Positions 1 through 12,880 are shown, numbered from the stretch's first letter. The stretch: DNA of 64,000 nt from JAVJST01 sp965229715 (GCA_965229715.1 CBDDJL010000002.1:2356001-2420000), one strand, 5' to 3'. The notes: generated from the sequence alone by a model not told the origin. Numbers and translations are program-made.

Positions 1-417
1 ATAGAGCACGCGCTCGAGATCCTTGAGCGTCATGTCGAGCAACAGCCCGACACGGCTCGGCAGCGACTTCAGGAACCAGATGTGCGCAACCGGCGAGGCC
101 AGTTCGATGTGGCCCATGCGCTCGCGGCGCACTTTCTGAAGTGTGACCTCGACGCCGCATTTCTCGCAGGTGATGCCCTTGTACTTCATGCGCTTGTACT
201 TGCCGCACAGGCATTCGTAGTCCTTCGTCGGGCCAAAGATGCGGGCGCAGAACAGGCCGTCGCGTTCCGGCTTGAACGTCCGGTAGTTGATGGTTTCCGG
301 CTTCTTGATTTCACCGAAAGACCACGACCGAATGCGTTCCGGCGACGCAATCGAGATCTGGATCTCGTCGAACTGCTGCTGGTTCGGCTGGCCGAAAATA
401 CGTGTCAGTTCATTCAT
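1..417 (-). CDS. rpoC: RNA polymerase beta' subunit, N-terminal part (runs off the window)
   Basis: This is the first 139 residues of the largest RNA polymerase subunit; the rest lies left of position 1. The N-terminal zinc finger is complete, with Cys69, Cys71, Cys84 and Cys87 around the stretch KYKRMKYKGITCEKC. The downstream clamp sequence ERMGHIELASPVAHIWFLKS is typical of the family. The ATG at 417 has an AGGAG ribosome-binding site seven bases upstream. It follows rpoB by 26 bp on the same strand, the usual rpoBC arrangement, so the two are cotranscribed. Identity is certain; only the missing C-terminus cannot be judged. Confidence 0.98.
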   Translation of the reverse strand, partial: MNELTRIFGQPNQQQFDEIQISIASPERIRSWSFGEIKKPETINYRTFKPERDGLFCARIFGPTKDYECLCGKYKRMKYKGITCEKCGVEVTLQKVRRERMGHIELASPVAHIWFLKSLPSRVGLLLDMTLKDLERVLY

Positions 418-443
418 TGTTTGTCTCCTTCAGGCGTTCCGGT

Positions 444-4610
<4,167 letters not shown>

Positions 4611-4879
4611 GAATTTTCCTCGTAACATCCGCTGCTGAACGTCGCTCCCACCGGCTACCGCTTCCGGTGATGACGTCGTTCAATGTGTGACGCAAAGAAC
4701 ATCCGATGGACGTTTCGCGTCGGACGGCATTCACGTTTCCCGGCTACGGCAAGCCTATTCGGGTGAATGCTGCGGTTCTGTCAATCTGCGTATGCGTGCC
4801 GGTTCACCACGTTTGAGCCGGCGACAAACGGCCGGAACGGCAGCCGTCGAAACGGCTGCCGCCCGCGACCATCCGCCAA
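4611..4879 (-). other. rplL-rpoB intergenic leader
   Basis: This 269-base gap separates the ribosomal protein genes from rpoB. I see no coding sequence. It contains one strong hairpin just downstream of rplL (listed separately) and otherwise mixed sequence up to the rpoB ribosome-binding site. In enteric bacteria the equivalent gap holds a partial terminator and an RNase III site that set the ratio of ribosomal proteins to polymerase. A similar role here is inferred from position only. Confidence 0.5.
4839..4860 (-). terminator. Hairpin with UUCG loop downstream of rplL (candidate attenuator)
   Basis: On the minus strand, GGCAGCCGT pairs perfectly with ACGGCTGCC around a TTCG tetraloop, giving a nine-base-pair stem. 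It starts about 20 bases after the rplL stop codon. No uridine run follows, so it is not a classical complete terminator. A partial terminator or RNA-processing element between rplL and rpoB would fit the known logic of this operon; that role is inference. Confidence 0.5.
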
Positions 4880-5260
4880 TTACTTGAGCTCGACGGTCGC
4901 GCCAGCTTCCTCGAGCTTCTTCTTGATTTCCTCGGCCTCTTCCTTTTTGACGCCTTCCTTAAGGGATTTCGGCGCCGCCTCGACGAGGTCCTTGGCTTCC
5001 TTGAGGCCCAAACCGGTGATGGTCCGGACTTCCTTGATCACGTTGATCTTCTTGTCGCCAACCGAGGCGAGGACGATTTCGAACTCGTCCTTTTCTTCGG
5101 CCGGGGCGTCGCCACCGGCGGCACCCGGGGCAGCAGCCGCGACCGCAACCGGCGCAGCGGCGGAAACGCCCCATTTTTCTTCGAGGATCTTCGAGAGCTC
5201 GGCGGCCTCCATGACCGTCAGCGCCGAAAGATCGTCAGCAATTTTTTCAAGATCAGCCAT
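4880..5260 (-). CDS. rplL: 50S ribosomal protein bL12 (L7/L12)
   Basis: This 126-residue protein is the stalk protein that recruits translation factors. It has the three expected parts: an N-terminal dimerisation helix (SALTVMEAAELSKILEEKWG), an Ala/Pro-rich hinge, and a C-terminal domain with KINVIKEVRTITGLGLKEAK. Two ATG codons lie six bases apart. The second, at 5260, is preferred because the AGGAG site is nine bases upstream of it and only three from the first. It follows rplJ closely, and the pair forms the L10-(L12)n stalk complex. Regulation is probably by L10 binding upstream of rplJ. Confidence 0.97.
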   Translation of the reverse strand: MADLEKIADDLSALTVMEAAELSKILEEKWGVSAAAPVAVAAAAPGAAGGDAPAEEKDEFEIVLASVGDKKINVIKEVRTITGLGLKEAKDLVEAAPKSLKEGVKKEEAEEIKKKLEEAGATVELK

Positions 5261-5306
5261 TTTCATGTGCTCCTAGGGCTTGAACGTTGTCTTCGAATTC
5301 GGTGTC

Positions 5307-5825
5307 TCAGGCGGCCTCGCTCTGCTCTCCGCGTGCCGAAAGCACACGGGCGAGCTGGCCCGCCGGCGCCTGCATGACGCCCGCCACACGCGTGGCCGGG
5401 GTCGACAGCAGACCGACGAGTTTGGCGCGAAGTTCGTCGAGGGACGGCAGTGTGGCGAGCGCCTTGATACCTTCGGCATCGAGAGTTTCGTCACCGATGG
5501 CGCCGCCAAGAACAACGAGCTTTTCGTTCTTCTTGGAGAAGCCGACCGCCGCTTTGGCCGCCGCCACGGGATCGTCGGCATAGGCAATCGCCGTCGGTCC
5601 GGTGAACAGGTCGGTCAGTCCTTCGTACTTCGTGCCTGCGAGGGCGAGCCGCGTGAGACGGTTCTTGGTGACCTTGAAGCGGGCACCCGCTTCGCGCATC
5701 TGGCCTCGGAGTTCGCCCATTTCGGCAACCGACAACCCGGTATAGTGGGTGACGACGACCGAGGTCGAATCCTCGAACACGGAATGCAGGTCGGAGACAA
5801 GTTGCTCTTTGGCTACTCTATCCAC
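5307..5825 (-). CDS. rplJ: 50S ribosomal protein uL10
   Basis: This 172-residue protein forms the base of the ribosomal stalk and anchors L12 dimers. The N-terminus VDRVAKEQLVSDLHSVFEDS and the conserved KVTKNRLTRLAL segment match the family. The start is taken as the GTG at 5825, which has a GGAG site six bases upstream. Another GTG at 5843 would add six residues but lacks a good ribosome-binding site. The end, LSARGEQSEAA, is a normal short tail. It sits between rplA and rplL. L10 normally represses its own operon by binding the preceding leader, which here spans about 330 bases. Confidence 0.95.
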   Translation of the reverse strand: MDRVAKEQLVSDLHSVFEDSTSVVVTHYTGLSVAEMGELRGQMREAGARFKVTKNRLTRLALAGTKYEGLTDLFTGPTAIAYADDPVAAAKAAVGFSKKNEKLVVLGGAIGDETLDAEGIKALATLPSLDELRAKLVGLLSTPATRVAGVMQAPAGQLARVLSARGEQSEAA

Positions 5826-6159
5826 TTCCGTCTCCAGTCTCACTTGGGATCACCGTGACTTTCGGCACGGCGACACCGTTGCTTCATGGCCCTTCGCAGT
5901 GGCCACCGGACACATCCGGCGACAAACCCGATCGGGCCGGCTCGCCTGTCCAGTGCAACAGTTCAAGCCGCTTCACGGTGCCTCAACGGCACCAACAAAA
6001 CGGTTCAATCTGTCTACGCAGGTGGTTTCCCTTTACGTTTCAGGCCCTTAAGCCGTCCACACCTACGGTCTCGGACAGGTCGGGAACGGACGAAAAATCG
6101 GCCATTCCCTGTTACCCGGCACGAATTCTGTGCCGGGAATCCCTAAATTGGGCCTTCGT
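5826..6159 (-). promoter_or_regulatory. rplJL leader region
   Basis: This 334-base gap between rplA and rplJ holds no convincing coding sequence. Its strongest element is a hairpin at 6115-6137 just after the rplA stop, with arms CCCGGCAC and GTGCCGGG around a seven-base loop. L10 autoregulatory leaders occupy this position in many bacteria, so a translational control element and possibly an internal promoter are expected. I cannot identify the kink-turn motif with certainty by eye. Confidence 0.5.
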
Positions 6160-6855
6160 CTACCCGGAGACGGAGGCCAGGTCAATACGCACACCCGGTC
6201 CCATGGTCGAACTCAGGCTGACTTTTTTCATGTAGGTACCCTTGGCACCGCTCGGCTTGGCCCGGTTGAGAGCGTCGATGACCGACGAGACGTTCTCGGC
6301 AATCGCTTCTTCCGAGAAGCTCGCCTTGCCGACACCGGCATGCACGATACCCGCCTTTTCGACGCGGAACTCGATCTGGCCGGCTTTGGCCGCCTCAACG
6401 GCGCCCTTCACGTCCATGGTGACGGTGCCGAGTTTCGGATTAGGCATCAAACCCTTCGGACCGAGAATCTTACCGAGCCGGCCGACAACGGCCATCATGT
6501 CCGGTGTCGCGATGCAACGGTCGAAGTTGAGATCGCCGCCCTGCATCCGCTCCATCAGGTCTTCCGCACCGACGACATCGGCGCCGGCAGCCTCGGCCTC
6601 GGCCGCTTTGTCGCCCTTGGCGAATACGGCGACGCGCAGCGACTTGCCGGTGCCGTGCGGCAATGCGACGGTGCCGCGCACCATCTGGTCCGCGTGGCGC
6701 GGATCGACGCCGAGATTGACGGCCAATTCGATGGTTTCATCGAACTTCGAAGACGCATTGCCCTTGACCAGCTTCACCGCGTCGGGAAGCGGGTAGAAAG
6801 CGTCGCGGTCGACGGCTTCGCGTGCAGCGTTGTAGCGCTTTCCGTGTCTAGCCAT
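6160..6855 (-). CDS. rplA: 50S ribosomal protein uL1
   Basis: This 231-residue protein of the L1 stalk guides deacylated tRNA release and represses its own operon. The start MARHGKRYNAAREAVD is chosen at the ATG at 6855, with GGAGG five bases upstream; an open frame continuing to 6903 is an artefact overlapping rplK. Conserved segments include TVALPHGTGK and the LGPKGLMPNPK.GTVT motif near residues 125-140. It lies one base downstream of rplK, so the two are translationally coupled. Length and motifs agree fully with the family. Confidence 0.97.
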   Translation of the reverse strand: MARHGKRYNAAREAVDRDAFYPLPDAVKLVKGNASSKFDETIELAVNLGVDPRHADQMVRGTVALPHGTGKSLRVAVFAKGDKAAEAEAAGADVVGAEDLMERMQGGDLNFDRCIATPDMMAVVGRLGKILGPKGLMPNPKLGTVTMDVKGAVEAAKAGQIEFRVEKAGIVHAGVGKASFSEEAIAENVSSVIDALNRAKPSGAKGTYMKKVSLSSTMGPGVRIDLASVSG

Positions 6856-6856
6856 A

Positions 6857-7288
6857 TCAGCCTCCCACCACTTCGATGCCCATGGAGCGTGCGGTTCCGG
6901 CAATCATCTTGGACGCCTGGTCGAGATCGTGGGCGTTGAGGTCGACCATCTTGGCTTCGGCGATTTCGCGCACTTGCGCCATGGTGACCTTGCCAACGAC
7001 TTCGTTGCTCGGCGTCTGCGAGCCCTTCTGCAGCTTTGCCGCCTTTTTCAGGAAGTAGCTCGCCGGCGGCGTCTTGGTGACGAAGCTGAACGTGCGATCC
7101 GCGTAGGCCGTGATCACGACCGGAATCGGCATCCCCTGCTCCATGTTCTGCGTGTCGGCGTTGAACGCCTTGCAGAATTCCATGATGTTAAGGCCGGCCT
7201 GACCGAGAGCCGGACCGATGGGCGGCGACGGATTGGCTTGGCCAGCCGGCACCTGCAACTTGATATAGCCTGCGATTTTCTTTGCCAT
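6857..7288 (-). CDS. rplK: 50S ribosomal protein uL11
   Basis: This 143-residue protein of the GTPase-associated centre starts MAKKIAGYIKLQVPAGQANP and contains the proline-rich loop PPIGPALGQAGLNIMEFCK bound by thiopeptide antibiotics. The C-terminal RNA-binding domain ends in IAGTARSMGIEVVGG. It is first of the rplKAJL cluster and ends one base before rplA. The 132-base gap upstream can fold into a compact three-way structure (listed separately), a natural place for L1 feedback control. Confidence 0.98.
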   Translation of the reverse strand: MAKKIAGYIKLQVPAGQANPSPPIGPALGQAGLNIMEFCKAFNADTQNMEQGMPIPVVITAYADRTFSFVTKTPPASYFLKKAAKLQKGSQTPSNEVVGKVTMAQVREIAEAKMVDLNAHDLDQASKMIAGTARSMGIEVVGG

Positions 7289-7367
7289 TTTCTCTCTCTA
7301 TCCACAGAAATCGACCGGAACGGTCCGGCCCTGGCGAGTGCGTGGTCCGGCCATGGCTGGCCTCCCA

Positions 7368-7413
7368 CACGGGTCCCCTTCAGGGGAGCGGCGCCTCTAT
7401 AGAGGCAACCGTG
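7368..7413 (-). promoter_or_regulatory. Candidate structured leader of rplK (three-way junction)
   Basis: On the minus strand a closing stem CACGG/CCGTG encloses two hairpins. The first is the perfect palindrome GCCTCTATAGAGGC. The second is TCCCC-TGAA-GGGGA. The element lies between the nusG stop and the rplK start, about 80 bases before the start codon. The pairing is directly visible. A role as the L1-binding repressor site or a processing site is inferred from the known feedback control of this operon. Confidence 0.45.
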
Positions 7414-7420
7414 AACAAAA

Positions 7421-7951
7421 TCAAAGCTTTTCGACCTGGCTGTATTCCAGTTCGACCGGCGTCGCCCGGCCGAAAATCGACACCGCGACCTTGAGCCGCG
7501 CGCGCTCGTCGTCGACATCCTCGACATGACCGTTGAACGAATTGAACGGCCCGTCGCAAACCCGAACCTGCTCGCCGATCTCGAACGTGATGGACGGTTT
7601 CGGCCGCTCGACGCCTTCCTCGACCTGATGCAGGATGTGGTTCGCCTCTTCCTCGGTGATCGGTGACGGACGGCCCTGACCGCCGAGGAAGCCTGTCACT
7701 TTCGGCGTGTTCTTGACCAGGTGCCAGCTTTCGTCGGTCATCTCCATCTTCACGAGCACATAGCCCGGAAAGAACTTGCGCTCCGACTGGTGCTTCGCGC
7801 CGCGCCGCATCTCGACGACCTCTTCCATCGGCACGAGCACGCGCTCGAACATGTCTTCCATGCCAGCCTGACGGGCCTGTTCCTCGATCGACTGCGCGAC
7901 CTTCTTTTCAAAGCCCGAATACGCGTGGACGACGTACCACTTGGCAGCCAT
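7421..7951 (-). CDS. nusG: Transcription termination/antitermination factor NusG
   Basis: This 176-residue protein contains the NGN domain (WYVVHAYSGFEKKVAQSIEE at residues 5-24) and the C-terminal KOW domain (GEQVRVCDGPFNSFNGHVED). It binds elongating RNA polymerase and links it to Rho or to ribosomal protein S10. It starts at an ATG four bases after the secE stop codon on the same strand, the classical secE-nusG pair, and precedes rplK. Length and domain order are normal. Confidence 0.98.
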   Translation of the reverse strand: MAAKWYVVHAYSGFEKKVAQSIEEQARQAGMEDMFERVLVPMEEVVEMRRGAKHQSERKFFPGYVLVKMEMTDESWHLVKNTPKVTGFLGGQGRPSPITEEEANHILHQVEEGVERPKPSITFEIGEQVRVCDGPFNSFNGHVEDVDDERARLKVAVSIFGRATPVELEYSQVEKL

Positions 7952-7955
7952 TTGC

Positions 7956-8153
7956 CTAGCCTCCCAACCCGAAGATCGCCTGAACGCCCCAGGCCAAAAT
8001 CTGATCGACGATCAGAAAGAAAATTGCCGCTATGATGACAAGGACAAACACCATGGCAGTCGAAATGCCGGTTTCCTTGCGTGTCGGCCAGGTCACCTTG
8101 GCGGTTTCCTGACGGACTTCGCGCATAAACTGTGCCGGGTTGGTTTTCGCCAT
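7956..8153 (-). CDS. secE: Preprotein translocase subunit SecE
   Basis: This 65-residue single-span protein is the short SecE form found in most bacteria outside the enterics. The amphipathic cytoplasmic segment FMREVRQETAKVTWPTRKET carries the conserved KVTWP motif, and a hydrophobic helix (TAMVFVLVIIAAIFFLIVDQ) follows. It clamps SecY in the inner membrane. It lies directly upstream of nusG and downstream of tRNA-Trp. Confidence 0.96.
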   Translation of the reverse strand: MAKTNPAQFMREVRQETAKVTWPTRKETGISTAMVFVLVIIAAIFFLIVDQILAWGVQAIFGLGG

Positions 8154-8220
8154 CTGTTTTTCCGTTCCGATGCCTTAGATAGTCACGCCCGGCATCGATA
8201 TAAAGTCGCTTCTAAAAAAC

Positions 8221-8296
<76 letters not shown>

Positions 8297-8316
8297 AAGC
8301 TTCGCCGCCGGGGCGT

Positions 8317-8344
8317 GGTTCCGGCGCGTTGCCACGCCGGAACC
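8317..8344 (-). terminator. Hairpin between tuf and tRNA-Trp
   Basis: A perfect ten-base-pair stem, GGTTCCGGCG with CGCCGGAACC, starts about seven bases after the tuf stop codon. No uridine run follows. It is more likely an mRNA 3'-end stabiliser or tRNA processing signal than a strong terminator, since tRNA-Trp and secE continue on the same strand. Confidence 0.35.
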
Positions 8345-8351
8345 GATCCCG

Positions 8352-9542
<1,191 letters not shown>

Positions 9543-9623
9543 CGCTCCGTCTTTCCGTTTTCTTTGCCGTTCAAATCGATTTGCGGGAACGGCGGTTAAA
9601 AAGTTGCTCCGTCAAAGGCGGTC

Positions 9624-9697
9624 TGGAGCGGGTGAAGGGAATCGAACCCTCGTCGTAAGCTTGGAAGGCTTCTGCTCTACCATTGAGCTACACCCGC
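9624..9697 (-). tRNA. tRNA-Gly (anticodon TCC)
   Basis: This 74-base cloverleaf has acceptor GCGGGTG, D arm AGCTCAATGGTAGAGC, anticodon loop CTTCCAA giving anticodon TCC, and T arm GGGTTCGATTCCC. The CCA tail is encoded. It lies about 80 bases upstream of tuf in the tRNA-Tyr, tRNA-Gly, tuf unit. Confidence 0.97.
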
Positions 9698-9785
9698 CCA
9701 ACCGTGAAACGCGCCTCTCGGGCCCGTCGTTCTTCCTCCATCCCGTTCGTCTCGACCAACCGTCGGATGACAAGCATCCCGGCGG

Positions 9786-9870
9786 TGGTGGAGGGGGTTG
9801 GATTCGAACCAACGTAGGCATAGCCAACGGGTTTACAGCCCGTCCCCTTTAGCCACTCGGGCACCCCTCC
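9786..9870 (-). tRNA. tRNA-Tyr (anticodon GTA)
   Basis: This 85-base tRNA has a long variable arm, as expected for bacterial tyrosine tRNA. The acceptor is GGAGGGG, the anticodon loop CTGTAAA carries GTA, and the T arm is TTGGTTCGAATCCAA. CCA is encoded. It is the first gene of the tRNA-tuf unit, with a promoter-like sequence just upstream. Confidence 0.97.
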
Positions 9871-9922
9871 GGCCAAGTTACCCGCGCCGGCCACCGAAGT
9901 TGCCAGAACGGGCGCGGACGCT

Positions 9923-9952
9923 CAAATACGTGCTCAAAGCGTTGTATGTCAA
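9923..9952 (-). promoter_or_regulatory. Promoter for the tRNA-Tyr/tRNA-Gly/tuf unit
   Basis: On the minus strand a perfect -35 box TTGACA (9952-9947) is followed after 18 bases by TATTTG as a -10 candidate. The transcript would start about 45 bases before mature tRNA-Tyr. An inverted repeat AAGCGTTG-tatgt-CAACGCTT overlaps the -35 box, at 9937-9957. The -35 match is strong and the -10 match moderate. Confidence 0.5.
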
Positions 9953-10053
9953 CGCTTAAAACGCCAAAACGAGTGCGTCCCGCCGCGCTCTTCGACCTGT
10001 TGCCGACCGAAAACGCGTTGGGACACTCAACGGCGCGCATGCTATAGGGCATC

Positions 10054-10905
10054 ATGAGCAAGCGCAAGGCACCGCAAAACCAGCGTAAACAGCGAAAAAA
10101 GCCGGTGTCGGCCGGCCACCGCGGCAGCCGCGGGAGATCGGATCAAAGTCACGCCGGCGCAGGCGCCGAAGCCTGGCTCTACGGCGTCCATGCCGTCGAG
10201 GCGGCGCTGCTCAATCCGGCCCGAACCTGCCGACGACTCGTCATGACGGAACATGCCGCCGATGCCGCCGAAGCGATACTCGCACGGTGCCCGCACGCTT
10301 CACTCGCTGCCGAAATCACCGACCGCGAGCACATTGACCGTCTGTTGCCGGACGGTGCGGTGCACCAGGGCATGGCGCTGCAGGTCACCGCCCTGCCCGA
10401 GCGCCATGTCGAGGACATCGTACGGCAAACCCGGGACATGACGGCGGCAACCCTGGCCATCGTCGATCAAGGCACGGATCCGCGTAACATCGGCGCGATT
10501 TTGCGTTCGGCGGCGGCGTTCGGCGTTTGCGCCGTGATCGTGCAGGATCGTCACGCCCCGGATGCCACCGGGGTCCTTGCCAAATCCGCTTCCGGCGCCC
10601 TCGAGACGGTTCCGATGGTCCGTGCCACCAACCTCGCGCGAACCCTCGAACAGTTGAAGAACGCCGGATTCTGGTCGGTCGGGCTCGATGGTGCAGGCGA
10701 GACCGGGATCGATGCCCTCGATTGGCCGAAAAAATCCATCGTCGTACTCGGCGCCGAAGGCAAGGGACTACGTCGGTTGGTGCGCGAGTCGTGCGATTTT
10801 CTGGTGCGCATTCCGATGACTCCGGCGATGGAGAGCCTGAACCTGTCGAACGCCGCGGCTATCGCTTTTTACGAGGCGTTCCGGGCACACTGCCGGGAGC
10901 GCTGA
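10054..10905 (+). CDS. rlmB: 23S rRNA 2'-O-methyltransferase of the SpoU/TrmH family (RlmB-like)
   Basis: This 283-residue SPOUT methyltransferase has a basic N-terminal tail, a substrate-binding L30e-like domain (WLYGVHAVEAALLNPAR near residues 40-57), and the C-terminal knotted domain. The three SpoU motifs are visible: NIGAILRSAAAFG, VLGAEGKGLRRLVRE and IPMTPAMESLNLSNAAAIAF. The family methylates a ribose in 23S rRNA, G2251 in the case of RlmB. TrmH-type tRNA methylation is an alternative, but the N-terminal domain favours RlmB. It is transcribed away from the tRNA-tuf operon. Confidence 0.88.
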   Translation: MSKRKAPQNQRKQRKKPVSAGHRGSRGRSDQSHAGAGAEAWLYGVHAVEAALLNPARTCRRLVMTEHAADAAEAILARCPHASLAAEITDREHIDRLLPDGAVHQGMALQVTALPERHVEDIVRQTRDMTAATLAIVDQGTDPRNIGAILRSAAAFGVCAVIVQDRHAPDATGVLAKSASGALETVPMVRATNLARTLEQLKNAGFWSVGLDGAGETGIDALDWPKKSIVVLGAEGKGLRRLVRESCDFLVRIPMTPAMESLNLSNAAAIAFYEAFRAHCRER

Positions 10906-10922
10906 ACCGTACTGAGACGTCC

Positions 10923-10937
10923 GACGGTCAGGCCGTC
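10923..10937. terminator. Short hairpin between convergent genes
   Basis: GACGG and CCGTC form a five-base-pair stem around TCAGG, with a weak T-rich stretch (ATTCCTTTTCC) to its right. It lies 17 bases past the rlmB stop and overlaps the end of the gene on the opposite strand. A weak terminator for rlmB is possible. Confidence 0.3.
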
Positions 10938-11893
10938 TGAATTCCTTTTCCGTCAATCTTCTGAAGCGCGTCGTCGATCAGCGAACAGCGCATCGCCGCA
11001 TCGGAAGCGGCGCGGTAAAAGGTCACCATTTCGCGCCAAGGACCCGCGGCACGCTCGACGCCGGTCAGAAACGCAACGACGGCGCCGACCTCGATCTCGC
11101 CCTTAACGACCATCCAGCCGCCGAAACCAAGAACCACGAGACTGGCCGTATGGTTCAAGAGGTTTGTCAGCAATTTGAGGATGTACTTGAGACGGAAACG
11201 GGACATCTGCAGATCGAAAACACGGCTGATTCGCTTTTGCGTGTTGTCGACGGACTCGATCTCGCCATCCTCACCGATGGCATTGCCGACCTCGCGCAAT
11301 TCTTCGGTCTGTTTCTGCGCGTAGACGTTAATTTTTGCCTGCAGGATCGGGACGAAGATCATTTGCGGCAGGAAAACCGCAATAGCGGCAGCGGCGACGG
11401 CGGGCTGCACCACCAGCATGTAACAGAAAACCGCAATCAGGATGCCGCCTTCCGAAACGGGAACGGAAAAACTTTCGCCGATGAAACCACCGAGCGGTTT
11501 GACCTCGGCGGCGATAATCGAGACGGCCGTACCCGAGCCGGATTTTCCGTTTTCACTCTGTTGCGCTGTTTCGATTTCTGCCGCGTCGTCACCGTTGTTC
11601 TTCATGCCGCAAAAGGTTCTCTGACGGAGCGAGCGCATCGTTGCTTCCGCGATCTCGACCCGTGCCATGCGCATGAAGTATTTAAACCCGCCCTGAAGCA
11701 CGATGACACAGGCGAAAATCGTGCAAAGCGCGATCAGCAGCGACAGGTCTTTGTTGCCGATAGCGCTGTCGACGATGCGGCGTTGCAATTCGAGGGGGAC
11801 GACCGAGAGCACCGCAACGGTGACCGACAGACCGACGGCCCACGCCTGCCGGCACCAGGACTCGCGCCACGCGAAGGCGTAGAGCTGTCTCAA
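10928..11893 (-). CDS. ABC-exporter-like membrane domain without ATPase
   Basis: This 321-residue protein resembles the six-helix membrane domain of type I ABC exporters. Visible features are a hydrophobic helix near residues 17-35, an ELQRRIVDSAIG segment typical of the start of such domains, further hydrophobic stretches near 50-65, 150-190 and 250-275, and an FLTGVERAAGPWREMVTFYR segment that usually leads into the nucleotide-binding domain. The protein ends shortly after that, with no Walker A, signature or Walker B motif. Either the ATPase is supplied by another gene or this is a diverged, non-transporting protein. The neighbours give no clue. Confidence 0.6.
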   Translation of the reverse strand: MRQLYAFAWRESWCRQAWAVGLSVTVAVLSVVPLELQRRIVDSAIGNKDLSLLIALCTIFACVIVLQGGFKYFMRMARVEIAEATMRSLRQRTFCGMKNNGDDAAEIETAQQSENGKSGSGTAVSIIAAEVKPLGGFIGESFSVPVSEGGILIAVFCYMLVVQPAVAAAAIAVFLPQMIFVPILQAKINVYAQKQTEELREVGNAIGEDGEIESVDNTQKRISRVFDLQMSRFRLKYILKLLTNLLNHTASLVVLGFGGWMVVKGEIEVGAVVAFLTGVERAAGPWREMVTFYRAASDAAMRCSLIDDALQKIDGKGIQTA

Positions 11894-11911
11894 ACCCGTA
11901 ATCTCCGGGCT

Positions 11912-12610
11912 TTAGAACGAAGCATCGACATCGGCGCCCCGCCCGCGGTCGGCAACAGCGCGCTCATTCGGCGCCCAATTGTGGGCACGGGCGTCGCGGG
12001 CTGCTGCCGCCGGATGCGTGAATCTGGCAAAAAATCCACGCATACCCCGCCAGAGTTTCGGCGCCAGCCAGATCAGCAAGCCCAGACCGATCGCCGCGCC
12101 AACCAAGAAGACCGTCGGCTTGAACAGCGCCAGCAATAGCCCGGCGAACACCAGAATATCCTCGACAATCGAGGCAGCAATATTGGTGAACGGTTCCGGC
12201 GACATATTGACCACCGCACGGCTCGCAGTTTTCGTCGCGTGACTGCCAGCCGTCAGCGCTCCGCCGGCGATCAGTGCGAGAATGAATTCTGCCTCGCTCC
12301 CAAAGCCGGTAAGATCGAAACCCTCGATAGCACTCGCGGCCAGAAACGCCCCAGCCGGAATCCGGACAAAGGTGTGGACCAGATCCCATAGCGTATCGAT
12401 GACGGGTATCTTGTCGGCAAAGAATTCGATTCCGTAAAACATGATGGCGGCAATCAAGACGACCGGGTTTTCAATCACCTCAAGACCGGGCGGCAAATCG
12501 ACAATGCCGAACATCCCGAGCCCGCCGATAAGGAGAACGGTTGCATACAGATTAATACCACTGGCCCACGCCGCGCCCATCGCGAGGGTCAGAATCTCCA
12601 TTGCCTGCAT
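11912..12610 (-). CDS. DUF4126-family membrane protein
   Basis: This 232-residue protein has about five hydrophobic segments. It matches the DUF4126 pattern, with GAAWASGINLYATVLLIGGL at the N-terminus and a central AGGALTAGSHATKTASRAVVN motif. The C-terminal 45 residues are polar and rich in Arg and Ala. The family has no established function. An in-frame ATG three codons later is an alternative start. It lies 18 bases upstream of the ATPase-less ABC membrane protein on the same strand, so the two may be cotranscribed. Confidence 0.7.
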   Translation of the reverse strand: MQAMEILTLAMGAAWASGINLYATVLLIGGLGMFGIVDLPPGLEVIENPVVLIAAIMFYGIEFFADKIPVIDTLWDLVHTFVRIPAGAFLAASAIEGFDLTGFGSEAEFILALIAGGALTAGSHATKTASRAVVNMSPEPFTNIAASIVEDILVFAGLLLALFKPTVFLVGAAIGLGLLIWLAPKLWRGMRGFFARFTHPAAAARDARAHNWAPNERAVADRGRGADVDASF

Positions 12611-12619
12611 GCGATGGTC

Positions 12620-12880
12620 CTACTGGGTCATGCTCTCGGCGGCGCTGGCGGCCGATTCCGCCTCCGCCGCCCGCTTGGCCGCTTGTTTCTTGGCGATACC
12701 CTGCTTGCGTGCAGCGCAGACCCCGCAGTCCTCGCCGCTCATGAGCTCTTCCCATGCCGCCGCCTGGCGGCGGTCTTCATAGACGTCGTAGGCGAGTGCA
12801 CCGCCGGCAGTCAACAGCACGACGCCGGCAATCACGGCTGTCCGCGAACGAGTTGCCCGTGTGAATAACTGTCTCAACAT
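12620..12880 (-). CDS. Small membrane-anchored protein with a CxxC motif
   Basis: This is an 86-residue protein of unknown function. A basic N-terminus (MLRQLFTRATRSRT) is followed by one hydrophobic helix (AVIAGVVLLTAGGALAYDVY), then a short segment with GEDCGVCAARKQG, and an Ala/Glu/Lys-rich tail likely to be helical. The CxxC pair could bind metal or form a disulfide. The stop lies nine bases before the DUF4126 gene, so they probably form an operon. I do not recognise the family. Confidence 0.6.
   Translation of the reverse strand: MLRQLFTRATRSRTAVIAGVVLLTAGGALAYDVYEDRRQAAAWEELMSGEDCGVCAARKQGIAKKQAAKRAAEAESAASAAESMTQ

Noticed and set aside
8317..8344. Strong rho-independent terminator after tuf
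   Set aside because: The stem is perfect but lacks a uridine run, and same-strand genes continue immediately, so it is listed only as a low-confidence hairpin.
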